Below, piece by piece: positions 59,410 to 64,000 of a stretch of 64,000 bases of DNA. A program made the position numbers and the translations under genes. Below the pieces are notes generated by a model. The model made no database searches and had not been told where the DNA came from. It worked only from the letters and a program-made list of their open reading frames with translations. Source of the stretch: Streptomyces sp. SCL15-4 (lineage in GTDB: Bacteria; Actinomycetota; Actinomycetes; Streptomycetales; Streptomycetaceae). The DNA lies in assembly GCF_033366695.1 (NCBI RefSeq), contig NZ_JAOBTQ010000001.1, forward strand, positions 4,774,001-4,838,000, read 5' to 3'. The number at the start of each line of letters is the position of its first letter. Position 1 is the first letter of the stretch.

Positions 59410-60231
59410 TTGAGCAGCGACGAGCAGGCCCCCGCGCCCGGAAGCGTCCCGAACGCGTTCGGCAACGCCCTGTCGTGGAAGTGGACGCGCCAGATGTCCG
59501 CCTACCTGCGGCGGTCCGGCCTGCCCTTGCTGCTGTGCCAGCTGCGGAACCTCGCCGCCGCCTCCGGGGAGATCGCGTTCGCCTCGGACCGCAAGCCGAT
59601 CCGCATTCAGGACATCGCCAAGGCCGCCTGCTGCGACGAGAAAGACGCCCGCCGCTACATGGACGCCGCGATCCGGGCCGGCGTCGTCCGGGTGCTCGGC
59701 GAACGGAAGCGGGGCAAGGCGACCCGGTACGCGCTCGTCGTGAGTCCGTGGCCGGACTGGCAGGCGGCCGAGGACTACCTCCGGTCGACCGCCCGGAAGC
59801 GGGCCCCAGCGTGGGAGCAGCCCGCCGAGAGTTCGGGGGACAGCGCCCCGAACCAGAACGGGGGACAGCGCCCGGAACTTACCGCCGGTACGCCGCGGGA
59901 AGTTCCGGGGACAGCGCCCCGTATGAGTTCGGGGGACAGCGCCCCGAACGGTTCGGGGGACAGCGCCCCGAACAACCCAGGGGGGTTCCCATGGAGTTCC
60001 CAAGACGGGGCTGATGTCGGTTTCCAACCTCAGGTAGTGGGCGCTCCCGAAGACCAGCCGGATTCCCACGAACACCACCACGACAACCCGAGCAGCGACC
60101 CCGACGCCTGGACCCGCTGCACCGTCTGCCGCCGCCCGATCCTCCCGGACCCGAAGCGACCCGGCCGCACCGTGCACGCCCGCTGCGAGCCCCACCTCGC
60201 CACCACCCACCCGGAGAGGCACAGCGCATGA
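59410..60231 (+). CDS. phage replication-initiator-like protein with internal iterons
   Basis: 273 residues, TTG start at 59410 (next ATG at 59494 would lose a plausible conserved N-terminus). Residues about 20-115 form a helical/winged-helix domain (FGNALSWKWTRQMSAYLRRSGLPLLLCQLRNLAAA ... RIQDIAKAACCDEKDARRYMDAAIRAGVV). A low-complexity middle (about 138-195) is encoded by five iterons (59831-59973) and reads SSGDSAPN repeatedly. The C-terminus has a zinc ribbon (CTVCRRPI ... CEPH). The origin-inside-initiator layout recalls lambda gene O; helicase-loader function is inferred. Confidence 0.65.
   Translation: MSSDEQAPAPGSVPNAFGNALSWKWTRQMSAYLRRSGLPLLLCQLRNLAAASGEIAFASDRKPIRIQDIAKAACCDEKDARRYMDAAIRAGVVRVLGERKRGKATRYALVVSPWPDWQAAEDYLRSTARKRAPAWEQPAESSGDSAPNQNGGQRPELTAGTPREVPGTAPRMSSGDSAPNGSGDSAPNNPGGFPWSSQDGADVGFQPQVVGAPEDQPDSHEHHHDNPSSDPDAWTRCTVCRRPILPDPKRPGRTVHARCEPHLATTHPERHSA
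59831..59973. repeat. five 23-bp palindromic iterons, candidate phage replication origin
   Basis: Copies start at 59831, 59856, 59902, 59927 and 59951. Three are perfect palindromes, GTTCGGGG-GACAGCG-CCCCGAAC; the second and third have one to three changes, but all keep GGGGACAGCGCCC. Spacing is 24-25 bp, or 46 bp across one gap. The array lies inside the replication-like gene, like the lambda origin within gene O. Confidence 0.7.
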
Positions 60232-60527
60232 CCATCCCCGCCGCGCCCTGCCGCACCGACCCCGACCGCTGGTTCAGCACCGACCCCACCGAACGCGCCT
60301 ACGCCGCACGCCAATGCCACCCCTGTCCGCTGCTGCTCAGCTGCATGCGGCAGGCCCTCGCCGCCGGCGAGACGCACGGCGTGTGGGGCGGCGTGGACTT
60401 CGAGACACGACCACGCAGGGCACGTACGGCCGCTGGACGAACACACGCGCCAACCGCGGCCTCCCAGACCACCAGCAGCCCGAACGGCGCCCCAGCAGCC
60501 ACACAGGCCCTCCCAGTAGCCAGCTAG
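60228..60527 (+). CDS. WhiB-like (Wbl) protein
   Basis: 99 residues with the four Fe-S cysteines (Cys8, Cys30, Cys33, Cys39; CHPCPLLLSC) and the GVWGGVD turn at 51-57. Wbl proteins hold a [4Fe-4S] cluster and bind the sigma-A subunit of RNA polymerase, often with a basic C-terminal tail (RPRRARTAAGRT). Phage-encoded members (as in TM4 and several Streptomyces phages) can redirect host transcription. It overlaps the replication-like gene by four bases. Confidence 0.9.
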   Translation: MTIPAAPCRTDPDRWFSTDPTERAYAARQCHPCPLLLSCMRQALAAGETHGVWGGVDFETRPRRARTAAGRTHAPTAASQTTSSPNGAPAATQALPVAS

Positions 60528-60561
60528 CCCCACCCCACCACCCACCACGAAAGGCACGCGC

Positions 60562-60921
60562 ATGACCCCCGACCAGGCCATGTGGGTCCGGGAACACGTC
60601 CTGGCTCCCAAGGAGATCCCGCCCGCCGACCCCGAATGCCCGTGCCAGGGCGTCTCCAACGCCTGCCAGCGCGGCGAGCACGACGCATGCGGCCACGACC
60701 AGTGGGTCGCCTGGTGGGGCACCGAACCGGAGACCGTCATCGGCCAGGGATTCGGCCCCTTCCCCTGCCGCGGCTCCGCCGGCCTCGACCGCGGACAGGC
60801 CACGGTCTACCTCGCCGACCGCGAATGCCACACCCGCTGCAACTGCCACTGCCACCAGCCCATCCCGGAACCCAGCACAGCACCGGAGCACACCGAGCAG
60901 CTCGACCTCTTCGCGGCGTAG
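60562..60921 (+). CDS. Cys-rich hypothetical phage protein (DUF6248-like)
   Basis: 119 residues with about 11 cysteines and several histidines (MWVREHVLAPKEIPPADPECPCQG ... CQRGEHDACGHDQ ... YLADRECHTRCNCHCHQP). The layout resembles DUF6248-type Streptomyces proteins, which carry a starting AxWVREHV and a terminal Cys cluster. Metal binding is likely; function unknown. AAAGGCACGCGC precedes the ATG. Confidence 0.6.
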   Translation: MTPDQAMWVREHVLAPKEIPPADPECPCQGVSNACQRGEHDACGHDQWVAWWGTEPETVIGQGFGPFPCRGSAGLDRGQATVYLADRECHTRCNCHCHQPIPEPSTAPEHTEQLDLFAA

Positions 60922-60993
60922 CCCCTCCGCGCTCATCCGGTTCCACCGGCCCCCGCGCGATATCCACCCACCACCCCGAAGGACACCAGCCTC

Positions 60994-61458
60994 ATGACCC
61001 ACGACCTCCCGCACGACCCGTACATCACCGCGGTCACCACCGCGCTCACCGCCGCCGGCCTGGAGCCCAACGACCACTGGACCTCCGACGCCGACCTCGA
61101 CCGGTACCGCGATGACGACCTGGCCGGGATCGCCGCGATGCTCACCGCGGTCCTGGAGTGGGACGGCGACCATCCGGCCATCGGCGACGGCGTGGCGCCG
61201 TACGGCGTGGTGCTGGTGTGGGAGCACCCGGTCGAGTCGTGGATGTGGGCGCGGCGGGGCCGGGACGGGCGGCTGGAGCGTGACCCGGAGGTTCTGCCGA
61301 AGCTGGGCCGGTGGTCGGACCCGGCTGCCGTTGTGGCGGTGGTGCGGGCGCTGCTGGCCGGCGAGCCGGTGCCGGAGGGGTACGCGCCGTACTGGCACGA
61401 GGCCGACAGCGTCCGGCGCGCGGTGGACGCGTGGACCGCGGTCGAGACGGGCCAGTGA
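60994..61458 (+). CDS. hypothetical phage protein
   Basis: 154 residues, acidic, alternating helices and strands (DPYITAVTTALTAAGLEPNDHW ... YGVVLVWEHPVESWMWARRGRDGRLERDPEVLPKLGRWSDPAAVVAVVRALLAG). This general type is common in Streptomyces mobile elements. No function known. GAAGGAC lies ahead of the ATG. Confidence 0.6.
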   Translation: MTHDLPHDPYITAVTTALTAAGLEPNDHWTSDADLDRYRDDDLAGIAAMLTAVLEWDGDHPAIGDGVAPYGVVLVWEHPVESWMWARRGRDGRLERDPEVLPKLGRWSDPAAVVAVVRALLAGEPVPEGYAPYWHEADSVRRAVDAWTAVETGQ

Positions 61459-61529
61459 CCGCCGCGCTGCGCCGCCGTGTCTGCCGCCCGGCCGTGACCA
61501 TCCCCACACCAACCACCAGGAGCAGCAAC

Positions 61530-61739
61530 GTGACAGCTCACCGGCTCGTGTTCCTGTCCTGCAACGGACGGCAGGACGGCCACCTCTGCGACAACACCAC
61601 AATGTCCGACCTGTACGTCTCCGGCGCGAGCCCCAAGACCGTCAAGGCAGCAGAGGCGGCGCCACTGGCCCGCGGCTGGCACCGCCGCCCCCACGGCCGG
61701 CACGTCTGCCCGGACTGCTGGGACGCAGGCCAGCGGTGA
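61530..61739 (+). CDS. small zinc-ribbon-like phage protein
   Basis: 69 residues from GTG 61530, with AGGAG seven bases upstream. Cys11, Cys20 and HVCPDCWDAG (Cys63, Cys66) could bind zinc. An upstream GTG at 61455, overlapping the previous stop, would add 25 residues of low-complexity sequence and is less likely. Confidence 0.55.
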   Translation: MTAHRLVFLSCNGRQDGHLCDNTTMSDLYVSGASPKTVKAAEAAPLARGWHRRPHGRHVCPDCWDAGQR

Positions 61740-61843
61740 CCACCCCGCACGTAAGGCAGCCCGGCCGCGCTTGTACCGCGGCCGGGCCGGCCCCAGCCTC
61801 CCACACCCCGACCGCCCGCCCGCACCAGACATCCGGAGTGACC

Positions 61844-62446
61844 GTGACCGACCGCGCCACCACCGCCGAACCCGACCTCACCGAACTGGCCCCGCTCGTC
61901 CGCGTCGTCACCGACGCCCTGCGCGAGACCCCGCTCACCCTCGGCACCCCGGCCGGCATCGCCGACCTCGCCGCGACCATCACCGTGCGCGTCGCCGCGT
62001 ACGTCGGCCGCGAGGTGCTCCCGCCCGGCCCGCCCGCCGACCGGGCCGCCGAGATCGAGCAGCTGCGCGCGAAGTACAAGGCCGGACTCCGCCGCGCCGA
62101 CGCGACCAACAACGCCCTAATGGAGGAAGTACAGCGGTACGCCGCCGGGACGGAACGCCCCGTGCTCTGGTCGGTCTACAACGAGATGCACAAGCGGGCC
62201 CTGAACGCCGAGGCAGAGGTGGACCGGCTGCGTCGGCTGGCTGGCGGGCAGCAGGAGCCCGTCGCAGTGGCGGAGCAGCCCGTGGCAGGCCTGACCGTCG
62301 ACTCCCTCGCTCGCCTCCTCGCCGGCGCCACCGCCCTCACCGGAGACACACCGCCGTACGACCAGCTCCCGGACGCCGACCGCGAGCGCTACCTCGGCGA
62401 GGCCCGCCAGCTCCTGGACCGCGCGGACGGAGGGCAGCAGCCATGA
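61844..62446 (+). CDS. hypothetical phage protein
   Basis: 200 residues from GTG 61844 (GGAG upstream; GTG 61838 or 61736 are alternatives). Mostly helical, with a coiled-coil-like middle (DRAAEIEQLRAKYKAGLRRADATNNALMEEVQRYAAG ... NAEAEVDRLRRLAGG) and an acidic C-terminus. No family recognised. ATGA overlap with the next gene. Confidence 0.55.
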   Translation: MTDRATTAEPDLTELAPLVRVVTDALRETPLTLGTPAGIADLAATITVRVAAYVGREVLPPGPPADRAAEIEQLRAKYKAGLRRADATNNALMEEVQRYAAGTERPVLWSVYNEMHKRALNAEAEVDRLRRLAGGQQEPVAVAEQPVAGLTVDSLARLLAGATALTGDTPPYDQLPDADRERYLGEARQLLDRADGGQQP

Positions 62447-62643
62447 ACCGCCCGCGCTGCCCCCGCGGCCACTTCCTCCCCGCCAACGCCCCGACGCCCC
62501 AGGCAGACACCTGCCGCTGCGCCCCCGCCCGCCGCCGGCGGAAACGCCGCTACCGGCCCAGCTCCGACCTCCGCGGACAGCACGCCACCCTCCGCCAGCT
62601 CTACACCGCCACCACCATCCCGCTCACCGGGACGTACCTGTGA
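62443..62643 (+). CDS. small basic phage protein
   Basis: 66 residues. CPRGHFLPANAP ... CRCAPARRRRKRRYRP has three cysteines and a strongly basic centre, suggesting a metal site and nucleic-acid contact. Both ends overlap neighbouring genes. Confidence 0.5.
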   Translation: MNRPRCPRGHFLPANAPTPQADTCRCAPARRRRKRRYRPSSDLRGQHATLRQLYTATTIPLTGTYL

Positions 62644-62750
62644 CCGCCGTCCTCGCCTACGTCGTCCTCGTCGCCAGCACCACCGGCGTCCTCTGCGCCC
62701 ACTGGCTCTACCTCCCACGCCCCACTACCCGGAAGGACCCCACCACGTGA
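62640..62750 (+). CDS. 36-residue membrane peptide
   Basis: From GTG 62640 (GTGA overlap): a single hydrophobic helix (VLAYVVLVASTTGVLCAHWLYL) and a basic tail (PRPTTRKDPTT). Its stop overlaps the next start (GTGA). The strict end-to-end coupling on both sides supports it being real despite its length. Confidence 0.5.
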   Translation: MTAVLAYVVLVASTTGVLCAHWLYLPRPTTRKDPTT

Positions 62751-62968
62751 GCACCACCCGCCAGAACCCCGATGGCTCTTGCAGCCCCGCCACCCCTCTG
62801 CCCCTCACCAACGGCCTCGACGTCGAGGTGCACGGCACCGGTCCCTACGTCTGGCAGGCGTGGATCGGTCTCGACCGCATCGCGTCCGGCCGAGCACGGA
62901 CTCGCCCGGGCCTCCAGTTCGCCATCTGGCGCGCACGGCGCCAGGCGGCCAAGAGGGCGCAGCGATGA
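62747..62968 (+). CDS. hypothetical phage protein
   Basis: 73 residues with an Arg-rich end (GLQFAIWRARRQAAKRAQR) and a short beta-like core (LDVEVHGTGPYVWQAWIGLDRI). GTG start coupled to the membrane-peptide gene; ATGA overlap with the next. Confidence 0.5.
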   Translation: MSTTRQNPDGSCSPATPLPLTNGLDVEVHGTGPYVWQAWIGLDRIASGRARTRPGLQFAIWRARRQAAKRAQR

Positions 62969-63549
62969 CCCAGCCGAGCCCCGACGCGCGGGCCGTCGCC
63001 CACGCCATCGACGCCCTGACCACGCAGGTTCGACGCATCGCCGACGCCCTTACCCTCACGGCGCAGCAACGCTCCGACGCTACCGACGGCGCCCCGACGG
63101 CGGCACCCGCAGCGCTGCGGGACATGGCCGCCATCCTGCGGCACATCGACCCCGAAGGGTTCCGCGAGGCCGCCAGCTGCTGCGAGGCACGCGCCTTCGC
63201 CATCGAGCACGGCTTGGCTAAAGAGTCCGACGACGAGCGCCCGGCCCCGGCCGCCGACGAGGAGCAGATGCTCCGCTGGGCCCGCCGCGAGTCCCTCCTC
63301 GTCCTCGTCACCCGTGTCCAGCACGGCCGCACCCTCACCGCGGACGAAGCCCGCATCCTGCGCCAGCACGTGGAGACCGAGATGCGCGAGGCCGAGACCG
63401 CGCGCGCCGAGCTGGAGCAGGCGCAGGCCGCCATCGAGCGGGTGCGCTCCCTCCGTACGCCGTTCGTGATGTGGCGGGACATCGCCACCGCCCTGGACGG
63501 CGCCGAGCAGCCCACCACCACAGCGCCGCAGGACGGAGCCACGCCGTGA
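62965..63549 (+). CDS. hypothetical helical phage protein
   Basis: 194 residues, predicted helical throughout, with a coiled-coil segment (ADEARILRQHVETEMREAETARAELEQAQAAIERVRSL, about 130-167). No catalytic motif or family recognised. Coupled at both ends. Confidence 0.55.
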   Translation: MTQPSPDARAVAHAIDALTTQVRRIADALTLTAQQRSDATDGAPTAAPAALRDMAAILRHIDPEGFREAASCCEARAFAIEHGLAKESDDERPAPAADEEQMLRWARRESLLVLVTRVQHGRTLTADEARILRQHVETEMREAETARAELEQAQAAIERVRSLRTPFVMWRDIATALDGAEQPTTTAPQDGATP

Positions 63550-63692
63550 ACCTCCCCGCCACGCCCGGCGCGCTCGTGCTCGCGGCCCTCGCCTGCGCCG
63601 GCATCGGCAGCCTGTGCTTCCTCGCCGCCGGCATCGCCTGCCTCACCGAGACCCTGCACGGCATCCGGGCACGGCGCCGGAGCGCCCGGTGA
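63546..63692 (+). CDS. 48-residue membrane peptide
   Basis: GTG 63546 (GTGA overlap). One long hydrophobic helix (ALVLAALACAGIGSLCFLAAGIACL) and a basic tail (HGIRARRRSAR). It is similar in design to the peptide at 62640, but with no shared sequence beyond the layout. Confidence 0.5.
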   Translation: MNLPATPGALVLAALACAGIGSLCFLAAGIACLTETLHGIRARRRSAR

Positions 63693-63895
63693 CGGGCCCG
63701 TCCAGCACACCCCGGGGCGACCACACGCCCGCCCCGGGCACCACCTGGACCCACCGCCTCGGCGCCTCCATGGAACGAGCGATCAACGCAGAGCTGCGAC
63801 GGATCGCACGCCGAAGCACGGTGCGCCCGATGCCCGTGCGCCTGCCGACCAGCTCGCCCATCGCCCCGCCCACCGATCAGAACCAGGAGCAGTGA
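63689..63895 (+). CDS. hypothetical phage protein
   Basis: 68 residues with a central amphipathic helix (GASMERAINAELRRIARR) between Pro/Thr-rich ends. GTG start overlapping the previous stop. Unknown function. Confidence 0.45.
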   Translation: MTGPSSTPRGDHTPAPGTTWTHRLGASMERAINAELRRIARRSTVRPMPVRLPTSSPIAPPTDQNQEQ

Positions 63896-63897
63896 CC

Positions 63898-64000
63898 ATG
63901 CCAGCCACCGACCAGCACACCCGAACCCACATCAAGGCCCTCGCCGACGAGATGAAGCGGCACCTCGCCGCGCCAGCCGCCGCACCCGCCCAGGTCTTCC
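63898..64000 (+). CDS. partial hypothetical phage gene at the window edge
   Basis: ATG 63898, preceded by AGGAGCAG, opens a frame (MPATDQHTRTHIKALADEM, then KRHLAAPAAAPAQVF) that stays open to the end of the window. Only 34 residues are visible. No family can be assigned. Confidence 0.5.
   Translation, partial: MPATDQHTRTHIKALADEMKRHLAAPAAAPAQVF

Larger units (their letters stand above)
47653..64000. mobile_element. left part of a prophage integrated in tRNA-Arg(CCU)
   Basis: The element begins at the tRNA fragment, with an int gene reading toward it. A leftward repressor and a rightward Cro-like gene, excisionase-like gene, recombination genes, replication-like gene, WhiB-like gene and many small overlapping ORFs follow. 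This is the layout of a temperate Streptomyces phage early region. No structural, packaging or lysis gene and no conjugation gene (FtsK-like Tra) is in view, so an integrative plasmid is less likely but not excluded. It runs off the right edge. Confidence 0.8.

Noticed and set aside
59831..59973. CRISPR-like array from the iterons
   Set aside because: Spacers are absent or of 1-2 bases and units are palindromic within a coding frame; iterons fit better.
47857..64000. Integrative conjugative element (AICE) instead of prophage
   Set aside because: No FtsK-like Tra, RepSA/RepAM or Spd genes are seen; repressor/Cro switch, ERF/YqaJ/RusA and the early operon favour a phage. The hidden right end could still change this.

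Overview
The window is GC-rich actinomycete DNA and almost certainly comes from a Streptomyces chromosome. It carries the afsK-afsS-afsR regulatory locus, several ATP-binding anti-sigma-like kinases, a Scr1-type regulator beside a DUF397 gene, a GOLPH3/GPP34 protein, and FO synthase (mycothiol/F420 physiology). Start codons are often GTG and codon third positions are strongly GC.

Bases 1 to about 44,160 are ordinary core chromosome. In order they hold: a truncated amino-acid ABC binding lipoprotein; an SCO4402-family protein; purU; a four-EF-hand protein; an STAS antagonist; an ECF-like sigma factor translationally coupled to a zinc-finger/MDMPI protein; a secreted tripeptidyl-type hydrolase; an ATP-binding kinase-like protein; a GlxA/AraC regulator; an MFS exporter convergent with a flavin monooxygenase; a CMD-fold protein; a pyridoxamine-phosphate-oxidase-like protein; a divergent LysE/Lrp pair; TetR and VOC genes; then afsK (+) and afsS/afsR (-). 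After these come a frameshifted chagasin-like lipoprotein, a PHP/CehA hydrolase, fbiC, a YkuD-like secreted protein, a DUF2165 protein, an ADP-ribosylglycohydrolase homologue, an SSS symporter, a large membrane protein, a D-Ala-D-Ala carboxypeptidase with a very long acidic region, GPP34, the HTH/DUF397 pair, glutathione peroxidase, an ArsR regulator and an MFS permease.

Bases about 44,160-47,650 are a graveyard beside a tRNA. A HAD gene loses its 3' end, gene remnants and intergenic debris follow, then an excisionase-like gene, a truncated RsbW-like kinase and the C-terminal piece of a tyrosine integrase. A perfect hairpin and the 3' half of a tRNA-Arg(CCU) gene mark the attachment site.

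Bases about 47,653 to the window end are the left part of a prophage inserted in that tRNA. A leftward integrase and repressor face a long rightward early operon of tightly overlapping genes. The operon includes Cro-like and excisionase-like HTH proteins, a recombination set (YqaJ nuclease, ERF annealase, DnaQ-like exonuclease, RusA resolvase), a replication-initiator-like gene carrying five 23-bp palindromic iterons inside its coding sequence, a WhiB-like protein, and many small uncharacterised proteins. The right end, structural genes and intact tRNA are outside the window.

No wholly novel defence or biosynthetic system is evident. The most unusual observations are the lambda-O-like iteron array, three enzyme-family members that have lost catalytic residues (ADP-ribosylglycohydrolase, CMD, YkuD), and a short motif shared between the att region and the immunity region of the prophage.
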